64,000 nt of DNA from Lelliottia jeotgali (GCA_002271215.1 CP018628.1:4216001-4280000), one strand, 5' to 3'. Counted from the stretch's first letter, positions 38,062-47,387 are shown. Notes: a model not told the origin generated them from the sequence alone. Program-made: numbers and translations.

Positions 38062-38784
38062 ATGAAATTTGCACTTAACATTATCGACTGGCAGGCCAGA
38101 GCGCCGGGTCTCAGTGATGCCGAACAATGGCAGGCGTGGTCACGCGATTCGCTCGCGATAGACCCCACTGCGCCGCTGGCAAAACTCACCGATTTACCGA
38201 TGATGACTGCGCGTCGCCTCAACTCTGGCAGCAAATTGGCCGTCGACTGCGGCCTGGCCATGCTGCGAAAACACGCTATCGACGCGGTGGTTTACACCAG
38301 CCGTCACGGTGAATTAGAACGCAACTACCGCATTCTGCACGCGCTGGTGACCGATCAGGCCGTTTCGCCGACCGATTTTGCCATGTCAGTGCACAATTCA
38401 GCGGTCGGAAATCTCACCATCGCCGCGCGTCAGCCGATTGTCTCCTCGTCCCTTTCCGCTGGGCTGGATACCTTCCAGCAGGGCCTGTGCGAAGTCCTGT
38501 GTTTGCTTCAGGCGGGCTATTCCCGCGTGCTGCTGGTCGATTTCGACGGGTCTCTCCCGGCGTTTTACCACCCCCATTTACCCTCGCAGATGCCGACCTG
38601 GCCATACGCGCTGGCTGTCGTTATCGAAGCCGGTGACGCACTGCGTTGTGAAACCCGTTCTGGCAGCGACGGCGAAGAACCGCCACTGCCGCAAAGCCTG
38701 ATGTTCCTGCAACATTATCTGCGCGACGAGCCGCAGTTTGTGGTGTCCGGTGAACGCCTGCTGTGGCAGTGGTCCCGCGCATGA
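38062..38784 (+). CDS. apeC: Chain-length-factor-like ketosynthase homologue (ApeC type)
   Basis: 240-residue protein related to the N-terminal half of beta-ketoacyl synthases, without the catalytic Cys: the region equivalent to the nucleophile reads SVHNSAVGNLTIA (about 113-125). In characterised APE systems ApeC pairs with the ketosynthase ApeO and acts as chain length factor. Naming rests on position and family, so the symbol is inferred. The stop overlaps the next ATG (ATGA). Confidence 0.8.
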   Translation: MKFALNIIDWQARAPGLSDAEQWQAWSRDSLAIDPTAPLAKLTDLPMMTARRLNSGSKLAVDCGLAMLRKHAIDAVVYTSRHGELERNYRILHALVTDQAVSPTDFAMSVHNSAVGNLTIAARQPIVSSSLSAGLDTFQQGLCEVLCLLQAGYSRVLLVDFDGSLPAFYHPHLPSQMPTWPYALAVVIEAGDALRCETRSGSDGEEPPLPQSLMFLQHYLRDEPQFVVSGERLLWQWSRA

Positions 38785-39596
38785 ACGCGTTAGCCAGCAG
38801 TATTAATCGGATATGGCGTCTGGTCATGACCGGATTTTGCTTCGCGCTGTTTGGCGTGGGCGGGCTGCTGCTGTCGCTGGTCTGGTTCAATCTGCTGCTG
38901 ATTGTTCAACGCGATCGCGCCAAACGCCGCCGCCTGGCGCGGCGCAGTATTTCCGCCAGCTTTCGTTTCTTCATGAATGTGATGCGCCTGACGGGTGTGC
39001 TGGATTACCGTATTGATAATCTCAACGCTTTACGCAGTGAACGCGGCTGCCTGGTGATCGCCAATCATCCGACGCTGATCGACTACGTTATTCTCGCCTC
39101 GGTCATGCCCGAAACGGATTGCCTGGTAAAAAGCGCCCTGCTGCGCAATCCCTTCGTCAGCGGCGTGATTCGCGCGGCGGATTATCTGATCAACAGCGAA
39201 GCCGACACCCTCTTAGCGGCCAGCCAGCAACGGCTTGCCCAGGGCGACACCTTACTGATTTTCCCCGAGGGTACGCGCACGCGCGTCGGGGAAGCCATGA
39301 CGTTGCAACGCGGTGCGGCCAATATCGCCGTGCGCTGCAACAGCGATCTGCGGGTCGTGGTGATCCACTGCAGCGAACATCTGCTCGATAAAAAAAGCCG
39401 CTGGTACGACGTCCCCCCACGCAAACCGTTCTTCACGGTCGACGTCCGCGAGCGGGTCAATATTCACGATTTTTACGATGCGACAGAACAAGAACCGGCC
39501 CTGGCAGCACGTCAGCTGAACCGGCATCTGCAGCATCGCTTAACTTCAGGTCTTCAATCTTTGTCAGGAATTAATGATGCAAGCGCTTTATCTTGA
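38781..39596 (+). CDS. apeD: PlsC-like 1-acyl-glycerol-phosphate acyltransferase homologue (ApeD type)
   Basis: 271-residue membrane-anchored acyltransferase. After a hydrophobic N-terminus (GFCFALFGVGGLLLSLVWF) come the catalytic ANHPTLID (H96, D101) and IFPEGTRTR (about 161-169) of the LPLAT superfamily. It probably places the polyene acyl chain, or an associated fatty acid, on a glycerolipid-like anchor; not shown directly. ATG 38781 overlaps the stop of apeC. Confidence 0.82.
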   Translation: MNALASSINRIWRLVMTGFCFALFGVGGLLLSLVWFNLLLIVQRDRAKRRRLARRSISASFRFFMNVMRLTGVLDYRIDNLNALRSERGCLVIANHPTLIDYVILASVMPETDCLVKSALLRNPFVSGVIRAADYLINSEADTLLAASQQRLAQGDTLLIFPEGTRTRVGEAMTLQRGAANIAVRCNSDLRVVVIHCSEHLLDKKSRWYDVPPRKPFFTVDVRERVNIHDFYDATEQEPALAARQLNRHLQHRLTSGLQSLSGINDASALS

Positions 39597-39834
39597 AATT
39601 AAAAATCTTATTATCTCTACGCTGAATCTGGACGAACTTACCGCCGACGATATCGACACCGACGCCGCGCTGTTCGGTGATGGTCTGGGCCTCGATTCCA
39701 TCGACGCGCTGGAACTGGGGCTGGCCGTGAAAAACCAGTACGGCGTTGTGCTATCTGCGGAAAGCGAAGAGATGCGTCAGCACTTCTATTCCGTCGCCAC
39801 GCTGGCATCATTTATCCATGCCCAACGCGCCTGA
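39577..39834 (+). CDS. apeE: Acyl carrier protein ApeE
   Basis: 85-residue acyl carrier protein. The phosphopantetheine attachment Ser is in GLGLDSIDALELG (Ser41 from the second ATG). The upstream ATG at 39574 is also possible; AGGA is better spaced for the second. It overlaps the end of the acyltransferase gene. Expected to carry the starter or the growing polyene; AcpT (51566-52165) should activate it. Confidence 0.88.
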   Translation: MQALYLEIKNLIISTLNLDELTADDIDTDAALFGDGLGLDSIDALELGLAVKNQYGVVLSAESEEMRQHFYSVATLASFIHAQRA

Positions 39835-39847
39835 GAACGAATTTGCT

Positions 39848-40099
39848 ATGACAGAACAAAACGCCATTTACCAGGAAGTCTGCGGACTCCTGACCAAACT
39901 GTTTGAAATCGACCCGGAAGATATTTCCCCCGAGGCTCGCCTGTACGAAGACCTTGAGCTGGACAGTATCGACGCCGTCGACATGATTGTTCACCTGCAG
40001 AAGAAAACAGGCAAAAAAATCAAACCTGAAACCTTCAAAGCGGTGCGCACCGTTCAGGACGTGGTAGACGCTGTGGAACAGCTTCTGCGCGAAGAGTAA
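39848..40099 (+). CDS. apeF: Acyl carrier protein ApeF
   Basis: 83-residue second acyl carrier protein; attachment Ser40 in LELDSIDAVDMI. An in-frame ATG at 39818 would extend it by ten residues (MPNAPENEFA), but the ACP fold starts at MTEQNAIYQEV. The core DSID differs from the FAS AcpP motif DSLD, as is common in APE carriers. Confidence 0.88.
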   Translation: MTEQNAIYQEVCGLLTKLFEIDPEDISPEARLYEDLELDSIDAVDMIVHLQKKTGKKIKPETFKAVRTVQDVVDAVEQLLREE

Positions 40100-40105
40100 G
40101 ACGCC

Positions 40106-40693
40106 GTGCGTGGCGGACGATCTTTTCCGGCGATCCCACTGCTGACGGGGTTGATGCTGCTCGCCTGGCCATTTCTGATTGGCTTTGGGCTGACGCATAA
40201 CAGCCTGCACTGGCTGCTGCCGTTGATGGCGCTGCTGCTGGTGTGTCGTCTGCGCCAGGCGCGGCACGCTGCCGGGCCCATGCGCTTTGTCGTGCAAACC
40301 GTCGCGCTGGCGGGTATCGCGCTGTGCACAGCGAGCTACGTGCTGAAAGCGCACCAGTGGCTGCTGCTCTATCCGGTGGTGGTCAATCTGGTGATGCTGG
40401 CTGTTTTTGGCGGCTCTCTGTGGACCAAAATGCCGCTGGTCGAACGGCTGGCAAGAATACGCGATCCTCATTTGCCCCCGGAAGGTGTTCGCTACACCCG
40501 CACTGTGACGCGCGTGTGGTGCGGCTTTTTCATCGTCAATGGTTCGATTGCGCTGTTTACCGTCATCAACGGTGACATGCAGCTCTGGACGCTGTGGAAC
40601 GGCATGATCGCTTACATCCTGATGGGAACGCTGATGGCGACGGAGTGGCTGGTGCGCCAACGGGTGATTAAAAAAAGTGAAGCCCATGAATAA
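40106..40693 (+). CDS. apeG: COG4648-type inner-membrane protein (ApeG type)
   Basis: 195-residue polytopic membrane protein with six or so hydrophobic segments (LLTGLMLLAWPFLIGFGL, LVVNLVMLAVFGGSLW and others); function unknown. It starts at GTG 40106, 6 bp after the second ACP. Its place between ACPs and ligase is conserved in APE clusters. The 3' end overlaps the ligase gene. Confidence 0.78.
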   Translation: MRGGRSFPAIPLLTGLMLLAWPFLIGFGLTHNSLHWLLPLMALLLVCRLRQARHAAGPMRFVVQTVALAGIALCTASYVLKAHQWLLLYPVVVNLVMLAVFGGSLWTKMPLVERLARIRDPHLPPEGVRYTRTVTRVWCGFFIVNGSIALFTVINGDMQLWTLWNGMIAYILMGTLMATEWLVRQRVIKKSEAHE

Positions 40694-42047
40694 ACCCCTG
40701 CCTCTGGGCGAGTGGCTGAATGCGCCGCGCCCGGATGATACGCCGATTGCCTGGCTTGACGATCACACCTGGACGCTCGGGCAGCTTCGTCACGATGTTT
40801 CATCCCTGACGCACATGCTCAGCCAACAGGAAGGTGAGCGCTGGGCGCTGTGCTTTGAAAACAGCTACCTGTTTATCGTCGCCCTGCTCTCCGCTCTCCA
40901 TGCAGGAAAAACGCCTGTCATCCCCGGACACAGCCGCGTCTCGCTGCTCGAAGAACAGCAGGCGCTGTTCAGCGGCGTGCTCAGCGACCAAACACTGAAC
41001 TATCCGGGCCGCCTGATGGTGGTGAACTCCGCCCGTCGTACGTGTGAGTCCTTCACGCCGCTGCCGCCGGTGGCTGAATCAGCTTTTGTCGAGCTGTTCA
41101 CCTCCGGTTCGACCGGTGCACCGCGACGGATTATAAAGCCCATCGCCCGCCTCGATTGCGAAGCCACCCTGCTGGCTAACCGCTTTGGTGAACGTCTGGC
41201 GGGATGCAGTATTGTCGCCTCCGTGGTGCCGCAACATTTGTACGGCCTGACGTTCCGCATTTTCTTACCCCTGTCGCTGGGTTTACCGCTGCACGCCGCG
41301 ATGCTCTATTACGCCGAACAGCTGGCGGCATTGCCGCACAATCGGCGTTACGCCTTTATCAGCAGCCCGGCGTTTCTGAAGCGGCTCGATACTCAGCTTG
41401 CGCCGCCGCCCGTGGACATGTTGCTCTCGGCTGGCGGTATGCTGCCGTGGGATGAAGTCACGGCCACGCATCGCTGGATGAACGTCTGGCCAGATGAAAT
41501 TTACGGCAGTACCGAAACGGGCATTCTCGCCTGGCGGCATCGTCAGGAGGAGTCGATTCCGTGGCTCCCGTTCCCCGGCGTGCATTTCCGCCACGAAGGC
41601 GAAATCTGCCATGTGACTTCTCCGTTGATCCATGAGGCGAACGGATTACCGCTCGACGATATTCTGCACTTCGACGACAGCGGGATGTTTAGCATCGCCG
41701 GACGCCGTGGACGGGTGGTTAAAATCGAAGAGAAGCGCGTGTCGCTGAACGAAATTGAGCAACGCCTGCTGGAACTGGACGGCATTCGCGAAGTCGCGGC
41801 CCTGCCCGTCACGCGCGGCGGGCGACAGGGAATCGGCGTGCTGTTGGTGCTGAATGACGACGCACGTCAGCGTCTGCACCAGCACGGCAATAAAGCGCAG
41901 GAATTTGCCTGGCGGCGTGCCCTGCTGCCGTGGCTTGAACCGGTCGCCGTACCGCGCTACTGGCGGATCATTGATGAGATGCCCGTCAACAGTATGAACA
42001 AGCGTGTCTATGCGCAGTTACAGGAGTTATTTCATGAAAATCCATGA
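40686..42047 (+). CDS. apeH: Aryl-acid activating AMP-dependent ligase / acyl-ACP synthetase (ApeH type)
   Basis: 453-residue ANL-family enzyme. The AMP-binding P-loop FTSGSTGAPRR (about 138-148) and EIYGSTETGILAWR motif are clear. In APE systems ApeH loads 4-hydroxybenzoate-type starter onto the ACP. ATG 40686 is taken; GTG 40677 would add three residues. Confidence 0.85.
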   Translation: MNKPLPLGEWLNAPRPDDTPIAWLDDHTWTLGQLRHDVSSLTHMLSQQEGERWALCFENSYLFIVALLSALHAGKTPVIPGHSRVSLLEEQQALFSGVLSDQTLNYPGRLMVVNSARRTCESFTPLPPVAESAFVELFTSGSTGAPRRIIKPIARLDCEATLLANRFGERLAGCSIVASVVPQHLYGLTFRIFLPLSLGLPLHAAMLYYAEQLAALPHNRRYAFISSPAFLKRLDTQLAPPPVDMLLSAGGMLPWDEVTATHRWMNVWPDEIYGSTETGILAWRHRQEESIPWLPFPGVHFRHEGEICHVTSPLIHEANGLPLDDILHFDDSGMFSIAGRRGRVVKIEEKRVSLNEIEQRLLELDGIREVAALPVTRGGRQGIGVLLVLNDDARQRLHQHGNKAQEFAWRRALLPWLEPVAVPRYWRIIDEMPVNSMNKRVYAQLQELFHENP

Positions 42048-42387
42048 AATCGAGCGCCACCAGCCGCAGCCACAGGATCTGGAGATTGTCCTGCATCTCG
42101 ACCCTGCGTTGTTCTGGTTCCAGGGACATTTTGCCGTGCAGCCGCTGCTGCCGGGCGTGGCACAGCTCGACTGGGTGATGCACTACGCCACTACGCTGCT
42201 GGCGCCGGAATATCGTTTTCACAGTATTCAGAACGTGAAGTTCCAGGCACCGCTGCTGCCGAACACCACCGTGACCCTGACGCTCAGTTGGAACGCCGAA
42301 CGTCAGATCCTCACCTTTAGCTATCAGCGTCACGACGGCGATGTGCGCCATACCGCCAGCAGCGGGAAGATTCGGTTATGTCGCTGA
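42034..42387 (+). CDS. apeI: Hotdog dehydratase ApeI
   Basis: 117-residue FabZ-like 3-hydroxyacyl-ACP dehydratase. The motif GHFAVQPLLPGVAQLD matches FabZ GHFxxxPxxPGV, giving catalytic His32; the usual acidic partner Glu is Asp46 here. In Xenorhabdus ApeI works as a heterodimer with ApeP (49136-49609). GGAG lies 7 nt upstream of the ATG. It overlaps the next gene by 10 bp. Confidence 0.85.
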   Translation: MKIHEIERHQPQPQDLEIVLHLDPALFWFQGHFAVQPLLPGVAQLDWVMHYATTLLAPEYRFHSIQNVKFQAPLLPNTTVTLTLSWNAERQILTFSYQRHDGDVRHTASSGKIRLCR

Positions 42388-44069
42388 CATTCCGCCCCTG
42401 CGTGTTAATCCCCTGCTACAACCACGGGGCGATGATGGCGAGCGTGCTGTCTCGCCTGCAATCGTGCGGTTTGCCGTGCCTGATCGTCGATGACGGCAGC
42501 GAAGAGAGTACCCGACTGGAGCTGGAACGTCTGGCGGAAGAACATCCGCAGGTGACGCTGATCCGCCTGCCCGATAATGCAGGGAAAGGCACGGCGGTCA
42601 TTCGTGGGCTGGAAGAATCCGCCCGCGCGGGGTTTACCCATGCAGTGCAGGTGGACGCCGACGGCCAGCACGCTATTGAAGATATCCCGCAGCTGTTAGC
42701 CCTGGCGGAACGCCACCCGGACGCGCTGATCTCCGGCCAGCCGATTTATGACGATTCGATCCCGCGCTCGCGTCTGTATGGCCGCTGGATCACCCACGTC
42801 TGGGTGTGGATCGAAACCCTGTCGCTGCAGCTTAAAGACAGCATGTGCGGCTTTCGCGTTTATCCCATTGTCCCCACGCTGAAACTGGCGGAACACGCCA
42901 CGCTCGGCAAGCGGATGGATTTTGATACGGAAGTGATGGTCCGCCTCTACTGGCAGGGCCACACCAGCTATTTTGTGCCGACGCGGGTGACCTATCCCCA
43001 CGACGGCCTGTCGCATTTCGATGCTCTGAAAGACAACGTGCGCATCTCCCTGATGCACACCCGCCTGTTCTTCGGCATGTTACCGCGCATTCCAGCGCTT
43101 CTGATGCGCCATCGCCGTCAGCACTGGGCCGAGCAGCAGGAAGTGAAAGGGCTGTGGGGTATGCGCCTGATGCTGCGCGTCTGGCAGCTGTTCGGACGTC
43201 GCGCGTTTAGCCTGCTGCTGTGGCCGGTGATCGGCGCGTACTGGCTCACCGCCCGCCCGGCGCGACAGGCGTCTCAGCAATGGCTGGCGCGGGTGGCTGA
43301 CGAGTTTAAGGTGCAGCAGCGCCCGCTGCCGCCGCGCTTTAACAGCTTTTTCCACTTCATGCGTTTCGGCTATTCGATGCTGGATAAAGTCGCGGGCTGG
43401 CGCGGCGAGCTGAAGATGAACCGGGATGTGTTATTTGCGCCCGGCGCGCAAGAGGCGCTGAACGTTGATTCGCAACAGGGCAAACTGCTGCTGGCTTCGC
43501 ACCTCGGTGACGTAGAAGCCTGCCGTGCACTGGCGCAAATCGAAGGCAGCAAGACCATCAACGCGCTGGTGTTTAGCGATAACGCCCAGCGCTTTAAGCA
43601 GATTATGCAGGAGATGGCCCCACAGGCCGGGTTGAACCTGATGCCCGTTACCGATATCGGGCCGGATACCGCTATCGCCCTGAAAGAGAAGCTCGATCGC
43701 GGCGAATGGGTGGCGATCGTCGGCGATCGTATCGCCGTCACTCCACAGCGCGGCGGCGAATGGCGGGTGATCTGGAGTCAGTTTCTGGGTCAGCCCGCCC
43801 CGTTCCCGCAGGGACCGTTTATTCTCGCATCCATTTTGCGCTGCCCGGTAGTACTGATTTTCGCACTGCGCCAGCAGGACAAACTGCATATTCACTGCGA
43901 ATCCTTTGCCGACCCGCTGCTTCTGCCGCGCGGTGAGCGCCAGCAGGCGCTCCAGCTAACCGTTGATCGCTATGCCCAACGCCTCGAGCACTACGCGCTG
44001 ATGTCGCCGCTCGACTGGTTTAATTTTTTCGATTTCTGGCATCTGCCGGATGCCAAAGAGAAGGAGTAA
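42378..44069 (+). CDS. apeJ: Fusion of family-2 glycosyltransferase and LpxL-like acyltransferase (ApeJ type)
   Basis: 563 residues in two domains. The first is a GT2 glycosyltransferase (PCYNHGAM, VDDGS at 37-41, DADGQH at 93-98, and KDSMCGFRVYP near 150). The second, from about 300, is a lauroyl/myristoyl-type acyltransferase with ASHLGDVEAC (H..E catalytic pair, about 374) and VAIVGDRIAVT. The pairing suggests building of a glycosylated lipid anchor for the polyene. Length is normal for APE clusters. Confidence 0.85.
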   Translation: MSLTFRPCVLIPCYNHGAMMASVLSRLQSCGLPCLIVDDGSEESTRLELERLAEEHPQVTLIRLPDNAGKGTAVIRGLEESARAGFTHAVQVDADGQHAIEDIPQLLALAERHPDALISGQPIYDDSIPRSRLYGRWITHVWVWIETLSLQLKDSMCGFRVYPIVPTLKLAEHATLGKRMDFDTEVMVRLYWQGHTSYFVPTRVTYPHDGLSHFDALKDNVRISLMHTRLFFGMLPRIPALLMRHRRQHWAEQQEVKGLWGMRLMLRVWQLFGRRAFSLLLWPVIGAYWLTARPARQASQQWLARVADEFKVQQRPLPPRFNSFFHFMRFGYSMLDKVAGWRGELKMNRDVLFAPGAQEALNVDSQQGKLLLASHLGDVEACRALAQIEGSKTINALVFSDNAQRFKQIMQEMAPQAGLNLMPVTDIGPDTAIALKEKLDRGEWVAIVGDRIAVTPQRGGEWRVIWSQFLGQPAPFPQGPFILASILRCPVVLIFALRQQDKLHIHCESFADPLLLPRGERQQALQLTVDRYAQRLEHYALMSPLDWFNFFDFWHLPDAKEKE

Positions 44070-44072
44070 AGG

Positions 44073-44495
44073 GTGCTGACCGATCCCCGTTTTACGACCG
44101 ACGTCGAGCTGACCATCCCCTTCCACGACGTGGATATGATGGGCGTAGTCTGGCACGGCAACTATTTCCGCTACTTTGAGATCGCCCGCGAGGCGCTGCT
44201 CAACCAATTTGATTATGGCTATCGCCAGATGAAGGCGTCCGGTTACGTCTGGCCAGTGGTCGATACGCGGGTGAAATACCGCGACGCGGTGAAATTCGAA
44301 CAGCGCATCCGCGTGCGGGCGCAGATCGAAGAGTTTGAAAACCGTCTGCGCATCGCCTATCAGATTTTCGACGCCGAAACCGGGAAGCGCACCACCACCG
44401 GGTACACCATCCAGGTGGCCGTCGAAGAGAGCAGCCACGAAATGTGTTTCGTCAGTCCGGCGATTTTATTTGAACGTATGGGAGTTACACCATGA
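44073..44495 (+). CDS. apeK: Hotdog acyl thioesterase ApeK
   Basis: 140-residue 4-hydroxybenzoyl-CoA-type thioesterase: FHDVDMMGVVWHGNYFRYFE (about 17-36) includes the catalytic-type Asp. GTG start with AAGGAG six nt upstream. It may release misloaded acyl groups or the product. It overlaps the LolA-like gene by 4 bp. Confidence 0.85.
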   Translation: MLTDPRFTTDVELTIPFHDVDMMGVVWHGNYFRYFEIAREALLNQFDYGYRQMKASGYVWPVVDTRVKYRDAVKFEQRIRVRAQIEEFENRLRIAYQIFDAETGKRTTTGYTIQVAVEESSHEMCFVSPAILFERMGVTP

Positions 44496-45097
44496 AAGGG
44501 TGGTTACTGCTGGCCCTGCTGGTCAGCCCGTGGGTCGGCGCGGTCACGCTGGATGAACTGCAGCAGCGCTTCACCGAGCAGCCTGTGGTGCGCGCGCACT
44601 TCGAGCAGACCCGTACCATCAAAGATCTCCCGCAGCCGCTGCGTTCGCAGGGCGAAATGCTGATCGCCCGCGACGACGGTTTGCTCTGGGATCAAAAAGC
44701 GCCGTTCCCGATGACCCTGCTGCTGGACGACAAGCGCATGGTGCAGGCGATCAACGGCCAGCCGCCGCAAACCATCACCGCCGACAATAACCCGCAGATG
44801 TTCCAGTTTAACCATCTGCTGCGCGCCTTGTTCCAGGCCGATCGCAGCGTGCTGGAAGAGAACTTCCGCATTGATTTTAAAGACCTCGGCGCGGGCCGCT
44901 GGTCGCTGGTGCTCACGCCAATCACCACGCCACTGGACAAAATTTTCGCCACCATGAATCTGGGCGGTGCGACCTATCTGGAGTCGATCCAGCTCAACGA
45001 CAAACAGGGCGACCGCACGGATATCGCCCTTTCCCGCCATCAACTGACGCCCGCCAGCCTGACTCATGACGAACGACAACGCTTTGCCGCACCGTAA
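44492..45097 (+). CDS. apeL: LolA-like periplasmic carrier ApeL
   Basis: 201-residue protein with a signal peptide (MKGWLLLALLVSPWVGA) and the outer-membrane lipoprotein carrier fold, VTLDELQQRFTEQPVVRAHFEQTR. It probably escorts the finished polyene lipid across the periplasm. The 3' end overlaps the MMPL gene by 32 bp. Confidence 0.83.
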   Translation: MKGWLLLALLVSPWVGAVTLDELQQRFTEQPVVRAHFEQTRTIKDLPQPLRSQGEMLIARDDGLLWDQKAPFPMTLLLDDKRMVQAINGQPPQTITADNNPQMFQFNHLLRALFQADRSVLEENFRIDFKDLGAGRWSLVLTPITTPLDKIFATMNLGGATYLESIQLNDKQGDRTDIALSRHQLTPASLTHDERQRFAAP

Positions 45098-47387
45098 ATC
45101 ACTGCGCCCGGCGCTGCTGTGGGGAGTGTTATGCCTGGCGCTGCTGGGCGTGCTGCTGTCGCTGTTGCCCGGCGCGCGGCTTAACAGCAGCGTGCTGGCG
45201 ATGCTGCCGAAACAGACACTCGGCGCAATTCCGCCCGCGCTCAACGACGGGTTTATGCAGCGTCTGGATCGCCAGCTGGTGTGGCTGGTCAGCCCAGGAA
45301 AAGAACCGAATCCGCGCGTGGCGCAGGAGTGGCTCTCGTTGCTGCAAAAATCGGGTTCCCTCAACGAGGTAAAAGGCCCGATGGACGCCAACAGCCAAAA
45401 AGCCTGGGGCGAATTTTTCTGGCAGCACCGCAACGGCTTGATCGACACCGCAACCCGCGCGCGCCTGCAAAACGGCGGCGAAGCGCAGGCCCAGTGGATT
45501 TTATCTCAGCTGTACTCGGCGTTTTCTGGCGTCAGCGGTAAAGAGCTGCAAAACGACCCGCTAATGCTGATGCGCGGTTCGCAACTGGCGCTGGCGCAAA
45601 ACAGCCAGAAGCTGCGGCTGATGGACGGCTGGCTGGTGACCAAAGACGATGCCGGAAATTACTGGTATCTGCTGCACGGCGAGCTGGCGGGCGAATCCTT
45701 CGATATGCAGCAAACGCACCGTCTGGTGACAACGCTGCACGGACTTGAAAGCCAGCTGAAAGCCCATTTCCCGCAGGCGCAGTTGCTGTCGCGCGGGACG
45801 GTATTTTACAGCGACTACGCCAGCCAGCAGGCGAAACAGGATATCTCCACCCTCGGTATCGCCACGATTCTCGGGGTGATTTTGCTGATTGTGGCAGTCT
45901 TCCGCTCCCTGCGCCCGCTGCTGCTGTGCCTGATCTCCATCGGCATCGGCGCGCTGGCGGGCACGGTTGCGACGCTGACCCTTTTTGGCGAGCTGCATCT
46001 GATGACGCTGGTGATGAGCATGAGCATCATCGGCATTTCCGCCGACTACACGCTCTATTATCTGACCGAGCGCATGGTTCACGGCGCGGATCAATCACCG
46101 TGGCAAAGCCTGGCAAAAGTGCGAAATGCCCTGCTGCTGGCGCTCCTGACCACCGTGGCGGCTTACTTGATCATGATGCTAGCGCCATTCCCCGGCATTC
46201 GTCAGATGGCGGTGTTTGCCGCCGTGGGGCTGAGCGCTTCGTGCCTGACGGTGATTTTCTGGCATCCGTGGCTGTGCCGCGGTTTGCCGGTGCGCCCGGT
46301 CCCGGCAATGGTGCTGATGCTGCGCTGGCTTGCCGCGTGGCGACGGAACAAAGCGGTCTCCGTCGGGCTGCCCGTCGTATTAGCGGTCGTCTCGGTGGTC
46401 GGCATGGCGAATCTGCGCGTGGATGACGATATCGCCCAGCTCCAGGCGCTGCCGAAGGATATTCTGGCGCAGGAAAAAACCATTACCGCGCTGACCGGGC
46501 AAAGCGTCGATCAGAAATGGTTCGTGGTACACGGCGCAACGGCCCAGCAAACACTGGAGCGGCTGGAGGCCTTTACGCCTGCGCTGGCTGAGTCGCAAAA
46601 AGCCGGTGATATTAAAGCGTTTCGCACTATTCCGCTGAACTCGCTGGCGCGACAGAAAAGCGATCTGGCGCTGCTGCACAACGCCGCTCCGGCGGTGACG
46701 AACGTCCTGCAAAGCGCGGGGCTGACCACCGTGTCGCCCGATCTGAACGCGATGCCAGTCAGCACCAACGCCTGGCTGAAAAGCCCGGCGAGCGAAGGCT
46801 GGCGGCTGCTGTGGCTAACGCTGCCCAACGGCGAAAGCGGCGTACTGGTTCCCGTCGACGGCGTGAAAAACAGCGCGGCGTTAAGTGCGCTGGCGGCTAA
46901 ACATCCGGGCGTGGTGTGGGTGGATCGTAAAGCGAGCTTCGACAGCCTATTTTCGCTCTATCGTAGCGTGCTCACCGGCTTGCTGTTTGTCGCGCTGGCG
47001 GTGATCGCCTGCGGCGCGATGCTGCGTCTCGGCTGGCGCAAAGGGCTGATAAGCCTGGTGCCGTCGGTGCTGTCGCTCGGCTGCGGTCTGGCGGCGCTGG
47101 CAGCGACCGGCCATCCGGTGAATCTGTTCTCGCTATTGGCGCTGGTGCTGGTGTTGGGGATTGGCATTAACTACACCCTGTTTTTCAGCAATCCACGCGG
47201 CACACCGCTCACCTCCATGCTGGCAATTACGCTGGCAATGGTCACCACGCTGCTGACCCTCGGCATGCTGGTGTTTAGCGCCACGCAGGCGATCAGCAGC
47301 TTCGGCATTGTGCTGGTCAGCGGTATTTTCACCGCCTTCCTGCTGGCTCCGCTGGCGATGCCGGCTAAAAGAGAGAGAAAACGATGA
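45066..47387 (+). CDS. apeM: MMPL/RND-type lipid exporter ApeM
   Basis: 773-residue inner-membrane exporter. Two periplasmic halves each precede a bundle of membrane segments (about 268-440 and 640-765). The MMPL signature MSMSIIGISADYTLYYL (about 315) with the D-Y-T relay and its second copy LVLVLGIGINYTLFF are visible. It likely moves the lipid-linked polyene, or its precursor, to the periplasmic face for LolA-like ApeL. Confidence 0.86.
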   Translation: MTNDNALPHRKSLRPALLWGVLCLALLGVLLSLLPGARLNSSVLAMLPKQTLGAIPPALNDGFMQRLDRQLVWLVSPGKEPNPRVAQEWLSLLQKSGSLNEVKGPMDANSQKAWGEFFWQHRNGLIDTATRARLQNGGEAQAQWILSQLYSAFSGVSGKELQNDPLMLMRGSQLALAQNSQKLRLMDGWLVTKDDAGNYWYLLHGELAGESFDMQQTHRLVTTLHGLESQLKAHFPQAQLLSRGTVFYSDYASQQAKQDISTLGIATILGVILLIVAVFRSLRPLLLCLISIGIGALAGTVATLTLFGELHLMTLVMSMSIIGISADYTLYYLTERMVHGADQSPWQSLAKVRNALLLALLTTVAAYLIMMLAPFPGIRQMAVFAAVGLSASCLTVIFWHPWLCRGLPVRPVPAMVLMLRWLAAWRRNKAVSVGLPVVLAVVSVVGMANLRVDDDIAQLQALPKDILAQEKTITALTGQSVDQKWFVVHGATAQQTLERLEAFTPALAESQKAGDIKAFRTIPLNSLARQKSDLALLHNAAPAVTNVLQSAGLTTVSPDLNAMPVSTNAWLKSPASEGWRLLWLTLPNGESGVLVPVDGVKNSAALSALAAKHPGVVWVDRKASFDSLFSLYRSVLTGLLFVALAVIACGAMLRLGWRKGLISLVPSVLSLGCGLAALAATGHPVNLFSLLALVLVLGIGINYTLFFSNPRGTPLTSMLAITLAMVTTLLTLGMLVFSATQAISSFGIVLVSGIFTAFLLAPLAMPAKRERKR

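Noticed and set aside
39812..40687. 291-residue minus-strand frame
   Set aside because: Antisense to the second ACP and apeG genes; His/Gln-rich shadow.
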